Numbered from the stretch's first letter, positions 25,493 through 35,123 are shown. The stretch is DNA of 64,000 bases from Oculatella sp. LEGE 06141 (GCF_015207605.1 NZ_JADEWO010000007.1:1-64000); one strand, 5' to 3'. The notes: generated by a model not told the origin, from the letters alone. Made by a program: numbers and translations.

Positions 25493-27943
25493 ATGGCAAA
25501 CCGCTCTCGCCGTCTTACGTCACAACCTCAGCCGTCAGAATCGGCGATTGTGCCTGCCGAGCCATCCGAGGTTAAGGTCAATATTTTGGTGTCGTCGTCC
25601 CCTGGCCCGATCCGTCGTAGCTGGCGATCGGGTTGGATCAGTACGGTAACGCTGCTGGGAATGGCAGGAGCCGTAGTTGGCGGGGGCTGGCTGGCCGTTC
25701 AGCTTATCATTAACCCCGGCTCGGTGGAGTGGCTAAGCTGGCTATTGCCTGAGTGGAGTCAACGTCCGCTAACACGATGGGATGCACCCAAACCGCTCAG
25801 CGAAATTCGAGCAGAAGCGAAACAGGAAGCGTTGCTGCTGGGTGTGCCGCTGGCTCTGAAGACCGAGGTGGAATCAACCGATGAGCTATTGCTATTTCCT
25901 GTTTTAGCGGATGCTGTAGATTGCAGTTTGGCAAACGTTCCTGCATCTGCGTCCTGTGGTTCCATTGTTGAACTCAGAGTGTACCGCGTCCAGGCCGGTC
26001 AGTCGGCGGCACGGGAGGAGCAGGTGTTGATATTACACGATCGCCTCGCTGTGAAAGGGCTACAAGAGCTGGAGGCGATCGCGCCCTTGGTGCAGTCAGC
26101 AGTCACTAACCCTGGTTCCACGCGCATTCTACCCCTGGAACGGGTGAATGTAATTGCTGGCAAAACAACGGCTCCCGGCATGTGGCTGATACTGAGCGGC
26201 ACCTGGGCACGGGGCAGTAATCGCGTCGTCTATGGGCATGTGATTCACTACGATCCGGGGCGATCGCGCCTGGAATCGCTGCTGTCATGGACTAGCCCAT
26301 CCGGTAAAATACCCTACTGGCAAGAGATGACGGGCGGTGAACTGGCCGAACTCGTCGTAGATCAATCCATTGGCCTGGAGCCAGAGATCGAACTGTATCA
26401 GGTCAAGGCGAGCGGCTCGTCTGCCCGACCCATGCGCTTGGAGGCGCTGTCCCTCACAGAATCAGCATTGGCCGACCGCACCTACGAAAACGCGCTGGTT
26501 TTAGCCCGCAACGGGTTGTGGTCACCCGCCCTGCAAGTGATGCAGTCGGTTAAGCAACGCCAGGGGCAACGGTGGACGGCGGCGGCACAAGCCCAACTGG
26601 ATTTAGTTGCCGCCCATGCCGCTATCACTAAAGCCAATGCCGATCGCCTGTGGGCGAGTCCTAGCCAGCAAGTTAGCGCTCTGTTAATTGATGGCCGTTG
26701 GGCTACCGCGCTGCAATCGGTTCAGACGGCACTTCAGGAGGGATACGAACTTCCTGGCCTCATTGCTACGGATGCCGATCGCCTCTGGCGACGCGTGGAT
26801 ATCGCGTTACGGATGAATGCCAGCCGTCCAGATGTGCTGACCTGGGGGGCATTGCTCACCTATTCCCAACAGGGACGAGAGGCCGCGATCGTCTGGACGC
26901 GTCAACGAACCAGCACCCTGACCGCCAGTGCTGCAACCAGCAGTCGGGTGATGCAAGTGCTGAATTTGATCGATCGCCCGACTGCTGCAACAACGGCGGC
27001 AGCCAATTCAGACCCGGCTAATCCAGACTTAGCTAATCCAGACTTAGCCAATCAGCACAGCAGCCAACTCATAGGCACTGCCACCCCCCTGACTACCGTG
27101 ACGCTGGCCGACTGGTTGCCGCTTCAGCCAGACTCACCGCCCACCTTACCAACTGGACAACGCTGGTATCAGATTCGGGTGTCAGAATTTTATGACGGTG
27201 AACGGTGGCGGCGATCCCCCGCCTCTGACCTCAGTACCGCTAAAACGGCTCAGCCTATTGCAAACCAGCTTGGGTTGGCGGCTCAGCCATCGATTCAAAT
27301 TGCCATTTGGACAAACGATGCCCAACCGCAAGTGGTTCAATCCACTGTGACAGCCGTGCGAAGTAGAAACGGTGAACTTCAGCTTCTGGCGGTTGGAGAT
27401 GCGCCCAGGAGCGGCACTAGCGTTGCAGAGATGCCGTTTCCACCCCTGGCTATTACGCTTAATACCCTGGCCTGGTCAGAGTTGGGAACGGCGATCGCTC
27501 TAGCGGGGTTAGAGCAACAGCAACCCGCCCAACTCCGCACGCTGTTGCCGCTGCTGTGGCGCGAGTTGCAGCAATCCGATCGCGTTCTGCCAATTCAAAT
27601 CAACTCCGAGCAATTGTTGCCAGAAGTAGGAGGATTGCCCGTTCAACTCGTTGACTTAACCGGGAATGGTCAACCTGAAGCCCTGGTGACCGTTTCATCA
27701 CAGGAACTATCCCCTCGCTACTCGGCTACCAGCACCGAGGCGGGCACAGCGTTGCCGCCTGCTCAAACGCTGATTTTCTCAGACCAGGGGATACTGATGT
27801 ACAGCGAATTGACTCAATCTCCTGATCAAACGTTTATGGGCGTGATTCAGCCGCAGGCTGGCGCGGCACAGGCCATTTTGGTACAACAATCCCAGGGCTA
27901 TCGGCTGTTGCGCTGGTCAAGCCAAGCTCAACGGTTTGAATAA
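25493..27943 (+). CDS. Large single-pass membrane protein of unknown function (816 aa)
   Basis: The N-terminal 45 residues are basic and Ser-rich; one membrane helix lies at about 49-73 (ISTVTLLGMAGAVVGGGWLAVQLII). The rest, about 740 residues, is probably extracytoplasmic. It includes an Ala/Leu-rich helical stretch (about 330-490) and a C-terminal part ending with FSDQGILMYSELTQS. A 15-bp tandem duplication at 27017-27046 codes ANPDL repeats. It lies 9 bp downstream of a GT4 gene, which suggests a part in surface polysaccharide work, but I do not recognise the family. Confidence 0.7.
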   Translation: MANRSRRLTSQPQPSESAIVPAEPSEVKVNILVSSSPGPIRRSWRSGWISTVTLLGMAGAVVGGGWLAVQLIINPGSVEWLSWLLPEWSQRPLTRWDAPKPLSEIRAEAKQEALLLGVPLALKTEVESTDELLLFPVLADAVDCSLANVPASASCGSIVELRVYRVQAGQSAAREEQVLILHDRLAVKGLQELEAIAPLVQSAVTNPGSTRILPLERVNVIAGKTTAPGMWLILSGTWARGSNRVVYGHVIHYDPGRSRLESLLSWTSPSGKIPYWQEMTGGELAELVVDQSIGLEPEIELYQVKASGSSARPMRLEALSLTESALADRTYENALVLARNGLWSPALQVMQSVKQRQGQRWTAAAQAQLDLVAAHAAITKANADRLWASPSQQVSALLIDGRWATALQSVQTALQEGYELPGLIATDADRLWRRVDIALRMNASRPDVLTWGALLTYSQQGREAAIVWTRQRTSTLTASAATSSRVMQVLNLIDRPTAATTAAANSDPANPDLANPDLANQHSSQLIGTATPLTTVTLADWLPLQPDSPPTLPTGQRWYQIRVSEFYDGERWRRSPASDLSTAKTAQPIANQLGLAAQPSIQIAIWTNDAQPQVVQSTVTAVRSRNGELQLLAVGDAPRSGTSVAEMPFPPLAITLNTLAWSELGTAIALAGLEQQQPAQLRTLLPLLWRELQQSDRVLPIQINSEQLLPEVGGLPVQLVDLTGNGQPEALVTVSSQELSPRYSATSTEAGTALPPAQTLIFSDQGILMYSELTQSPDQTFMGVIQPQAGAAQAILVQQSQGYRLLRWSSQAQRFE
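27017..27046 (+). repeat. 15-bp tandem duplication inside the 816-aa gene
   Basis: GCTAATCCAGACTTA occurs twice in direct succession (27017-27031 and 27032-27046), with a partial third copy, in frame, giving ANPDL repeats in a linker. Confidence 0.85.
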
Positions 27944-27967
27944 AGGCTAATGGCACAGCAGGGGTCG

Positions 27968-28585
27968 TTAATCAGTAATTTGCATTGTTCTGGAATAATG
28001 AGGGCGGCAGGGAGTGCCCCAGCAAACCTGTTGGGCCGGCAGATTACCCATAACGCTACTGCGAGCGCCAACGACCGCATTGGCACCAATCTGTACGCCC
28101 GGTGCCACAAAGCAATCGGTAGCAAGCCAAACGCCGTTGCCGATGCGAATGGGTGCGGTCTTTAGCCCAAAGGCCGGATCGGTGAAGTCGTGGCTACCCG
28201 TACACAGGTAGCTTTTTTGCGAGATGATACAGTGTTGCCCAATTGAAATTGAGTCGAGGCTGTAGAGAACCACGTCATCTCCAATCCAGCTATAGTCTCC
28301 GATCGCCACCTTCCAGGGATAGGTAACGCGAGCCGTTGGGCGAATTAAAACACCCACGCCAATATCAGCGCCAAACAACCGCAGCAGCCCTCGACGTAAA
28401 GCGTTAAAGGGATGGGGGCTGAGGGGAAAGGCGATCGCCTGCACCAACCACCACACTAAGACCATCCAACCCGGTCGTCCCCGGTCGAAGTGAGATTGGT
28501 CATAGCGGCGCAAATCTACCCACGGCTTGGCATTCAGGTCTGGAAGCGGTTCGCCTGTCGCAAAATGGTCGTCTCGCGTGCCCAT
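27968..28585 (-). CDS. WcaF-like hexapeptide acetyltransferase
   Basis: The protein of about 205 aa contains a membrane-near N-terminal segment (WMVLVWWLVQAIAFPLSPHPF) followed by left-handed beta-helix hexapeptide repeats from about residue 80 (IGVGVLIRPTARVTYPWKVAIGDYSWIGDD, SISIGQHCIISQ, IGNGVWLATDCFVAPGVQIGANAVVGA) and the catalytic-type His in CTGSHDF. Closest known group is WcaF of colanic acid synthesis, which acetylates sugar intermediates. The ATG at 28585 is chosen over a TTG two codons upstream. Ten bp separate it from the glycosyltransferase upstream in the same operon. Confidence 0.85.
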   Translation of the reverse strand: MGTRDDHFATGEPLPDLNAKPWVDLRRYDQSHFDRGRPGWMVLVWWLVQAIAFPLSPHPFNALRRGLLRLFGADIGVGVLIRPTARVTYPWKVAIGDYSWIGDDVVLYSLDSISIGQHCIISQKSYLCTGSHDFTDPAFGLKTAPIRIGNGVWLATDCFVAPGVQIGANAVVGARSSVMGNLPAQQVCWGTPCRPHYSRTMQITD

Positions 28586-28595
28586 ATCCAAATGA

Positions 28596-29552
28596 CTAGT
28601 TCACAGACGGATCGGTACTCGGCATGGTTCGAGGTACTTTCGGTGCGCTGTGCGACTTGAGTGTACCATTCAAACAGCCGCCAAGCTGCCGTAGCTCGTA
28701 GAGTTTGACCTGAATTTGATATTCATACTGGCTGAGCAAGCGGGCATAGATATAACCCGGTTTTCCATCTAAAAAGCCCAGCCGGATGAAGTAGCACCAG
28801 AGAAAGCGCAAGATTGGTTTGAACGGTAGGCGAATCCAGATCTTCTTCAAAAACCGCTTGCGCTGCACTGAATCCCCAAACGGGCTAGCGCCAATGGTTC
28901 CTTGATCATTCATGCCGCTGAGCAAGTTGTGATAGACTCTGGCTTCCCAGTTGGAATAGCGATTGTGCCGTTCTAGCCAGTGATACAGGTCACGAAAATC
29001 TTCGTGCAGCATATCATGCTTGAGATAACCGACTCGTCCGGTTAACACTACATGCTCATGCACTTCGTTGTCGCCCGTGTTGCGAATTTCTTCCGTTTGA
29101 AGATTTTCGTATCGTCCTTTTTGATGGCGAAACAGGCGCAGGTTCCAGTCCGGATATTTGCCACCGTGCCGCAGCCATTTGCCCAGAAAAAATACGCGAC
29201 GGTTGATGTAGTAGCCGCCAAACCCTGGGTTTTCAATAGCCGCCGCGATTTCATCCCATAGTTCTGGTGTAATTCGCTCGTCGCAGTCTACAATTAACAC
29301 CCACTCATTGCGAAACGGCAAGTTGTCTAACGACCAGTTCTTTTTCTTCGGCCATCGTCCGTTGAACTGAAACTGAACGACTTTTGCGCCATAGCTTTCG
29401 GCAATTTCAACGGAGCGATCGCCACTTTGGGAATCAACTAAAAAAACCTCATCGGCTCTAGCCACGCTATCCAGGCACGCTGGAAGATTAGCCTCTTCGT
29501 CTTTAGCAGGAATGAGAACCGAAACGGGGATTTTAGACGGCGTATAGGACAT
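28596..29552 (-). CDS. Glycosyltransferase family 2, WaaE/KdtX-like
   Basis: This GT-A protein of 318 aa starts VSVLIPAKDEEANLPACLDS, with DEVFLVDSQSGDRSVEIAE and the DxD-type site VLIVDCDERIT. KYPDWNLRLFRHQKGRYE and HVHEHVVL-like EVHEHVVLTGRVGYLKHDMLHEDF match the family that includes lipopolysaccharide core glucosyltransferases (WaaE). Start ATG at 29552 is preferred over TTG at 29558. The gene is followed 10 bp later by the WcaF-like acetyltransferase, so both probably act on one surface glycan. Confidence 0.88.
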   Translation of the reverse strand: MSYTPSKIPVSVLIPAKDEEANLPACLDSVARADEVFLVDSQSGDRSVEIAESYGAKVVQFQFNGRWPKKKNWSLDNLPFRNEWVLIVDCDERITPELWDEIAAAIENPGFGGYYINRRVFFLGKWLRHGGKYPDWNLRLFRHQKGRYENLQTEEIRNTGDNEVHEHVVLTGRVGYLKHDMLHEDFRDLYHWLERHNRYSNWEARVYHNLLSGMNDQGTIGASPFGDSVQRKRFLKKIWIRLPFKPILRFLWCYFIRLGFLDGKPGYIYARLLSQYEYQIQVKLYELRQLGGCLNGTLKSHSAPKVPRTMPSTDPSVN

Positions 29553-29671
29553 AGCCAAGAGTCAGGATGACAATAAGTTGCTTGTGAACAAAGGAACGGT
29601 AGAAACACGAAGCCGTGTGATGCTGATCCTTACAGACAAGAATTCCCTGAAAACAGAATGATGAACCCGTG

Positions 29672-30613
29672 TCACAAATGTTTGTGCCACTGAGCCGTTG
29701 GTAGAATGCCCTGAACTGCTGCCCTGATGTACCCTATTTGACCATAAGCGTAAACCAACCCATCAAACCGTTCTGCTGGATCGCCCACGCCTTTGAGGGA
29801 ACGGTATACCCCTCGCAACAAGCGTTCTGTACCTCGCGGAATTTGGTGAATTCCAGCCCGACCGGCTAGCCGTTCGCGGTAACATTCGCTAATTCCCTGC
29901 CACCAGCTTCGTTTCAGAAACCACAAGGGATGTAGCCGCTCTGGAGCAACATTGTGAGCCACGAGTGCCTCTGGCAGGTAGGCCACCTGTAACCCCATGT
30001 TTAAAGCTCGTTCTGTCACGTGTAGTTCTTCGTTAGAGAGCAGATTTTTGCCAACTCGACCCAGATGAATATCGAACCCGCCAATGGTATCTAAAAATGT
30101 GCGACGGATGGAATAGTTTAAACCTCGCGGCGTTAAGCCGGGGCGATCGATATACGTTACAGTATCGCCTAAATCGTAGGCTCCTAAATTTCCGGCTAGC
30201 TCTGGGGAGAGCCAGCGAGGCGGTATCATGCCTGGTGCCCACAGTAGGGTCACTTTACCACCAGCGATTGCGAGTTGCTCATTGGTTTCATAGGCGTGGT
30301 GCAGCATTCTTAGCCACTGAGGGCTGGCAACCGCATCGTCATCTAAATACGCCAATATGGGACTGCGCGCCGCCTTAGCGCCGGTGTTGCGTGCGATCGA
30401 TAACCCCGCCGTTGGCTCAAACAGGTAATGCAGTCGCGGATGCGGCAGACGCGACTCAACCACCTCACGGGTGCGATCGGTGGAGGCATTATCAACCACA
30501 ATCACTTCATAGTCGCCCGTAAAATCTTGACTGAGCAGGCTGTCGATCGCAGCTCCGAGGTAGCTATCCCGATTGTGGGTGCAGATGATGGCCGAGATCT
30601 GCGGATTAGGCAT
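29672..30613 (-). CDS. Glycosyltransferase family 2
   Basis: The 313-aa protein has the GT-A core ISAIICTHNRDSYLGAAIDSLL, DYEVIVVDNASTDRT, and the acidic motif ILAYLDDDAVASPQWL at about residue 95, followed by the ED-like GGFDIHLGRVGKNLLSNEELHVTERAL. The ATG at 30613 is preferred since VSAI starts there and the 16 codons before it are not family-like. It is upstream of the two other minus-strand genes with a 119-bp gap. It fits the EPS-type group here; sugars are not deducible. Confidence 0.88.
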   Translation of the reverse strand: MPNPQISAIICTHNRDSYLGAAIDSLLSQDFTGDYEVIVVDNASTDRTREVVESRLPHPRLHYLFEPTAGLSIARNTGAKAARSPILAYLDDDAVASPQWLRMLHHAYETNEQLAIAGGKVTLLWAPGMIPPRWLSPELAGNLGAYDLGDTVTYIDRPGLTPRGLNYSIRRTFLDTIGGFDIHLGRVGKNLLSNEELHVTERALNMGLQVAYLPEALVAHNVAPERLHPLWFLKRSWWQGISECYRERLAGRAGIHQIPRGTERLLRGVYRSLKGVGDPAERFDGLVYAYGQIGYIRAAVQGILPTAQWHKHL

Positions 30614-30816
30614 AAGGTTGAACTCTACAGACAGCCGCTTTACCAAACGAGCGGAGTTCAAAATTTCAGACGGATGGGCTGAACTAGAACGTCGGTTGCT
30701 CGGTTAACCTCCATTTAGCCCTAAATTGAAGCAAAACCTGTCAAGTTCCAATAAAGAAACCTGGCTACAGCATAAAGATCGTACTTGCTGGGGAACAATC
30801 GTATATATAGCAAGCT

Positions 30817-30912
30817 TTAAACGGCTGGCAGATGACTCTGTTGCTTAAATTCTGCCAGCACTCGCGACATCTGGCGATACCCCACCAGGGGAATACGCTG
30901 GAAACCGTTCAA
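30817..30912 (-). CDS. Possible 31-aa ORF overlapping the preceding gene
   Basis: A TTG overlaps the stop of the upstream gene (TTGA), and the frame reads (M)NGFQRIPLVGYRQM, then SRVLAEFKQQSHLPAV. It looks protein-like but is tiny and uses a rare start, so it could also be a frameshifted tail of the upstream gene. Confidence 0.2.
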   Translation of the reverse strand: MNGFQRIPLVGYRQMSRVLAEFKQQSHLPAV

Positions 30913-31703
30913 ACGTCTTGCACAAGGGAGTGAATGCCAACCAGCGTTTTGGCTAACTGGCTCAGCTTGGTTTCTAGTAGCTGTCTACGAGCCAGCAATT
31001 GCCGCAACTTTTGGTAGCGGGCGATCGCCAAACTGACATAGGGTAACTGCTCGGTGGGGCAGGGGCGGCACCATAACTGCCCGTCGGTATCCAGGCCGCA
31101 AAGCCGATAGCCAGCACGAGACGCTTCTTCAGTGGGTGCAGGTGTTTCACCCTGAGGCTGACTGCACAGATCTTGTACGTATTCCATCAGATGAGCAATT
31201 TCGGCGTGGCGCAGCGTTCCGGTGGCGGCAGATTGTGCCGGGGAAGAGGTGTGCCGATGCGATTCCAACCAGCCGTCTACAATTGGCCCTTCCAGGTAAA
31301 GGGCTTGAATTTGCAGCATTACCTGCTGAAGTTCGGTTTGCCAGCGCACCACAACCTCTTCAATTTCTCTCAGTAAACCGATCGCCAGATTGGGGTTAGC
31401 CGCGTGACGGTGATTGCTAAAGCTGGGCAGCTTGAATTTGGGTAGATTCGGAGACTTAGGCCAGTCTTCTTGCACGGGAAACGGCTGCACGGTATCTGTG
31501 GCCTCAGTCACCCTGGGGCGGTTGGTTGACTGAGCTGAGTTACCCACTTTGAAGGAACAGGTTTCGCCACGCGCGGCGGCGGCCTGTGGTGCGGGTGGCG
31601 GTGTCGATCGCGGTGGCGGGACTGGTGGTGCTGATGAAGCCGCACCCCGTGGAGAATTAAGCTGGCTTAATGTTGCCTCAATGCGTTCCAGCCCTCGTTT
31701 CAT
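30909..31703 (-). CDS. Conserved-looking hypothetical protein with Pro/Ala-rich N-terminal linker
   Basis: The 264-aa protein begins KRGLERIEATLSQLNS (short helix), continues with a Pro/Ala-rich disordered part (about 20-45), and then has a helical C-terminal domain (about 100-264) with two leucine-rich coiled-coil-like stretches and CRPCPTEQLPYVSLAIARY. Two cysteines CRPC could bind metal. The ATG at 31703 is preferred over an upstream codon at 31721. I do not recognise a family. It lies alone between the glycosyltransferases and cobU. Confidence 0.6.
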   Translation of the reverse strand: MKRGLERIEATLSQLNSPRGAASSAPPVPPPRSTPPPAPQAAAARGETCSFKVGNSAQSTNRPRVTEATDTVQPFPVQEDWPKSPNLPKFKLPSFSNHRHAANPNLAIGLLREIEEVVVRWQTELQQVMLQIQALYLEGPIVDGWLESHRHTSSPAQSAATGTLRHAEIAHLMEYVQDLCSQPQGETPAPTEEASRAGYRLCGLDTDGQLWCRPCPTEQLPYVSLAIARYQKLRQLLARRQLLETKLSQLAKTLVGIHSLVQDV

Positions 31704-31974
31704 AGTTATCTCACACCTCAACCAGCCAGTACCGTCTCAAAAAACGCACGTCATCAACGTTTAGGATGCTGTTTAGGATTCTAAAGGCTGAGTTTGCGAA
31801 TTTGTGGCTATTCTAACCGCTTAACCCTACCGTCAAGTAGATCGACAGCATAAATGTAAATTATTTATCTCTAATGGTCGATTGAGGTGCGATCGCGGCG
31901 ATCAAATGCACTACTTTAAACCGCTGAATAGCCGATGGGCTGGACTATTATTGCAGAACGGCAACAATAGATTC

Positions 31975-32574
31975 ATGGTATTTACTGAAACAACTTCAGC
32001 GGATAAACCGCATCAATTGATACTGGTAACTGGGCCAGCGCGATCGGGCAAAAGTGAGTGGGCTGAACAGCTAGCCGCTCAGTCTGACAAGGCCGTTGTT
32101 TACGTGGCGACGGCACAAGTTGACCCCACCGATGCAGAATGGCAGGCACGCATTGCCCAGCATCAGCAGCGCCGTCCGGCAGGGTGGCAGACGCTCGCCA
32201 TCCCAGTTGAATTATCTGCCGCTATTCACACCGCTTCGGCTACTGACTGTTTGCTGATTGATTCGTTGGGTACCTGGTTAGCGAATGTGCTGGAGCAAGA
32301 TGACATCACCTGGCAGCAGACGGTAACCACGCTGATTACCAGTTTGCAGCAGTGCGAGAGCGATGTGGTGATTGTGGCGGAAGAGACCGGATGGGGTGTG
32401 GTTCCGGCGTATCGGTTGGGGCGGCAGTTCCGCGATCGCCTCGGTCATCTCATGCGACAAATTGGCGCGATCGCCGATGTGGTGTATCTGGTTACTGGCG
32501 GATATGCCCTGAATTTAAGCGTTCTTGGTGTACCGTTGCCAGCGGTTAAGCGCTCGAACCAGGCCGATTTCTAG
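31975..32574 (+). CDS. cobU: Adenosylcobinamide kinase / guanylyltransferase
   Basis: The 199-aa enzyme phosphorylates adenosylcobinamide and transfers GMP to it, in late cobalamin assembly. The P-loop is GPARSGKSEWAE at about residue 19, followed by YVATAQVDPTDAEWQARIAQHQQRRPAGW with the guanylylated His in the HQ-R-RP motif, then LLIDSLGTWLAN and IVAEETGWGVVPAYRLGRQFRDRLG, all family hallmarks. The ATG at 31975 is chosen because the upstream 31 codons are unlike the family. No other cob genes are adjacent, and I see no cobalamin riboswitch upstream. Confidence 0.93.
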   Translation: MVFTETTSADKPHQLILVTGPARSGKSEWAEQLAAQSDKAVVYVATAQVDPTDAEWQARIAQHQQRRPAGWQTLAIPVELSAAIHTASATDCLLIDSLGTWLANVLEQDDITWQQTVTTLITSLQQCESDVVIVAEETGWGVVPAYRLGRQFRDRLGHLMRQIGAIADVVYLVTGGYALNLSVLGVPLPAVKRSNQADF

Positions 32575-32702
32575 TACATCTGCCCACAAATCTTAGATTT
32601 AGTTAAAGTTTGAACAGCCCATAACCTTCTGAAACTCGCTAGGATCAAACCAATCGCAGCAGTGCAAGTGTTCCCATTACGGTTGAGGTTCGAGTTAACG
32701 CT

Positions 32703-33143
32703 ATGGCATCTGAAGCTCAAGTTAGACAGTATCTTGCCTATTGGTTTCAGCTAGGCAAAAAAGTAGTGATTCACGATGGTCGTGAAACGCTATTGCCGCA
32801 ACCCGTCATCCAGGGCGATCGCTATAGTGCCGAGTTTGAATCGTGCTGGCAGCGAGTGACAGCGTCAAACTCTGGAACGTGCTATCTGGAAGGAACCAAC
32901 CAAACGATTGACGAATTGTTGTCTTCGCGGTGGGATGTTAGCTCGTGCGCTCGGTGTGCAATGCCTGTGCCCCAGTTGAACCTGGGCACGCCCTCGCTAG
33001 AATGCCCGTGTACTGACCTACCTGGCTGGCCAGATACAGAATTGCCGCAGCCGCGATCGCCCGTTGACTCAACCGATCGCCTGAACCAGATTCGCGATCG
33101 GCTGTTGCAAGTAGGGCGACAATCTAACTCATCCTCTCACTAG
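32703..33143 (+). CDS. Cyanobacterial-type hypothetical protein with Cys cluster (146 aa)
   Basis: The N-terminal ~75 residues are globular (QVRQYLAYWFQLGKKVVIHDG, ESCWQRV, CYLEGTNQTIDELL). A middle stretch has four to five cysteines (SSCARCAMPVPQ, LECPCTDLPGWP) in two CxxC-like pairs that could bind Zn. The C-terminus is Ser-rich. It overlaps the convergent ftsE-like gene by 4 bp. Function unknown. Confidence 0.65.
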   Translation: MASEAQVRQYLAYWFQLGKKVVIHDGRETLLPQPVIQGDRYSAEFESCWQRVTASNSGTCYLEGTNQTIDELLSSRWDVSSCARCAMPVPQLNLGTPSLECPCTDLPGWPDTELPQPRSPVDSTDRLNQIRDRLLQVGRQSNSSSH

Positions 33144-33904
33144 CGCTTTTGCTGAAACAGCCGACCATTGCGAATTTGTAAAACAGGGTGATTCGATAAC
33201 CGCACCAGTTGTTCATCGTGGGTCGTCACGAGTACGGTAATTCCAATCGAATTTAGTTTTTTGAGGATCTTGACAACTTGCCACGAGTTGTCGGCATCTA
33301 AGTTTCCGGTCGGCTCGTCTGCTAGCAGAATCGGTGGCGTACCCACGATCGCCCGTGCAATGCTGACCCGTTGCTGCTCGCCGCCAGAAAGCTCGTCGGG
33401 AAAGCAGTTGGCTTTGTCGTGCAGTCCAACCATCTTTAACGTTGGCAACAGCCGCCTATGGATTTCTTTACGGGTGAAACCCTGTGCCCACAGCACAAAG
33501 GCCACATTCTCTGAAACAGTGCGACGTGGAATCAACTTATAGTCTTGAAACACAACGCCAATTCGCCGCCGCAACTGCGATAACTGGTTGCCGCGCAGTT
33601 GCGACAAGTTGCAGCCATTTACAATTACATCTCCCTGGGTCGAGCGTTCTGCGCCATAGAGCAGTTTCAACAGGGTAGACTTGCCGGAACCAGACGGCCC
33701 GGTGATAAACAAAAAATCGCCTCGTCTCACCTGGACGTTGACATCAACCAGCGCACTACAGCCGTTGTCATACACCTTTGTGACTTGCTGGAGTTGCACA
33801 ATCAGGTTAGACCCTTGCTGCTGTTCTGGAGGGGTGTTGGAGACTGGTGGCGCTGAATAGCCACGGGGAGCGGTGGGGGGACGTTCGGTACTAACTGGGG
33901 TCAT
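33140..33904 (-). CDS. ftsE: FtsE-like ABC transporter ATPase
   Basis: The 254-aa ATPase has a Pro-rich N-terminal extension of about 30 residues, then Walker [18 protein letters not shown]-loop VVFQDYKLIPRRTVSENVAF, signature LSGGEQQRVSIARAIVG, Walker B ILLADEPTGNLD and H-loop TTHDEQL. The YGAERSTQGDVIVNG and VFQDYKLIP segments are closest to FtsE, which with FtsX controls septal peptidoglycan hydrolases. FtsX is not adjacent. A LolD/MacB-type ATPase is the other option, but the Q-loop region favours FtsE. Confidence 0.8.
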   Translation of the reverse strand: MTPVSTERPPTAPRGYSAPPVSNTPPEQQQGSNLIVQLQQVTKVYDNGCSALVDVNVQVRRGDFLFITGPSGSGKSTLLKLLYGAERSTQGDVIVNGCNLSQLRGNQLSQLRRRIGVVFQDYKLIPRRTVSENVAFVLWAQGFTRKEIHRRLLPTLKMVGLHDKANCFPDELSGGEQQRVSIARAIVGTPPILLADEPTGNLDADNSWQVVKILKKLNSIGITVLVTTHDEQLVRLSNHPVLQIRNGRLFQQKR

Positions 33905-34050
33905 GGTGCCAACTGTAGCAAAGCCGCTGCTAAATCAGAATAGATCAGCCATTTCTTAGAGCCATATTTCTGAAGCCACTTTACTTCTGAAGCCACATTG
34001 TAGTGGCTGTCGTTTGAGCCGTCACTACTTTGTTGCATTTTAGTGATAGT

Positions 34051-34809
34051 TTACTGGCCAGAGTGAACCAGGGCGCGCCAAGCAAACCTGGGTAGTGCCA
34101 GCATTCGTCGCCAGCGCCAAGGCTCTTGATAAAGACGATACACCCATTCCAGATGGTTGTTGCGTAACCATTCAGGCGCACGCACCTTGGTACCAGCCCA
34201 GATATCAAAACTGCCCCCAACTCCAATCCAAACGGCATGAGGGCAAAGGTGTCGATGTTCAGCAATCCATAGTTCTTGTCGAGGCACCCCCAACCCCACC
34301 AGAATGATGCGCGGTTGGCAGTCTGCAAGGGTTTGGCGAAGCTGATGTTGCTCATCGGTTGACAAATAGCCATGTTGGCTCCCGGCGATCGCCAAACCTG
34401 GAATGCGTTGCTGCAACACCTCGGCGGCCTGCTGGCATACCCCTGGCTGTCCGCCGTACAAAAAGACAGAACAGGGCTGCTGGCAATGGGGCGATCGCTG
34501 CAACAGGAGTTCGGCCAGCTCAATTCCCGGGCAGCGCTGCACGCGTTTACCGCGCAGACTCAAGTACAGAACGACCCCCGAACCATCTGGAATCACTAAG
34601 TCTGCTTGCTGCACAATCGTGGCTAATGCTGAATTTTGCTCAGCTTGCATTGCCATTTCGGCGTTGAGCGTAACAACGTGAACTCCTTTTTGCTGCTGGA
34701 TTTGGTCGATTAACCAGGCTGGATAGTCTTCCAGAAGATGAAGCGGCAGTCCCAGCACGGTTGCCCGACTTGGGGATGAACTGGGCATTTCTTGAATCAA
34801 TTCAACCAT
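34051..34809 (-). CDS. WecG/TagA/CpsF family glycosyltransferase
   Basis: The 252-aa protein matches the family that adds ManNAc(A) or similar sugars to lipid carriers, at the cytoplasmic face of the membrane: LPLHLLEDY, VVTLNAEMAMQAEQNSA, IPDGSGVVLYLSLRGKRVQRCPGIEL (the Asp in DG.GVV is conserved), YGGQPGVCQQAAEVLQ, PRIILVGLGVPRQELWIAEH, and WIGVGGSFDIWAGTKVRAPEWL-NNHLEWVYRL. It works with the polysaccharide genes at 23-31 kb by theme, though not in the same operon. Start ATG at 34809. Confidence 0.92.
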   Translation of the reverse strand: MVELIQEMPSSSPSRATVLGLPLHLLEDYPAWLIDQIQQQKGVHVVTLNAEMAMQAEQNSALATIVQQADLVIPDGSGVVLYLSLRGKRVQRCPGIELAELLLQRSPHCQQPCSVFLYGGQPGVCQQAAEVLQQRIPGLAIAGSQHGYLSTDEQHQLRQTLADCQPRIILVGLGVPRQELWIAEHRHLCPHAVWIGVGGSFDIWAGTKVRAPEWLRNNHLEWVYRLYQEPWRWRRMLALPRFAWRALVHSGQ

Positions 34810-35123
34810 AGGGGTTTTGCTTTCCCACGATTCACATCACAACACCTGCATCTGGTCGTTTGCTGACCAGTATTAATTTGGTCGCAAATGCTGGGTGATG
34901 TCAAACAAATTTAGGCTGAATTTTGGTTGGCACGATCGGTTGAAGGGGGTGCGATCGCAGCTAGGCTGGAGCGATCGGATACATGACTCGATGGCCTTGC
35001 TCTCAGGAGTGAGGATCTGGGTTGGTCGTTGCCAAGTGCAGCAGCGGGTAAGCCTTGCGTCCCTCAGCCCAGATGATTCGTTTGTTCATTGGGTTTGAAT
35101 GCGGCCTGCCAATGGAGTGAAAG
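34810..35123. other. Intergenic region, nothing recognised
   Basis: This 314-bp stretch holds HIP1 sites near 34947 and 34970 and no convincing ORF. The plus-strand ORF 34895-35098 has an odd composition and no ribosome binding site. Confidence 0.4.

Noticed and set aside
31722-31974. Cobalamin riboswitch before cobU
   Set aside because: No B12-box or typical core motifs were found in the leader.
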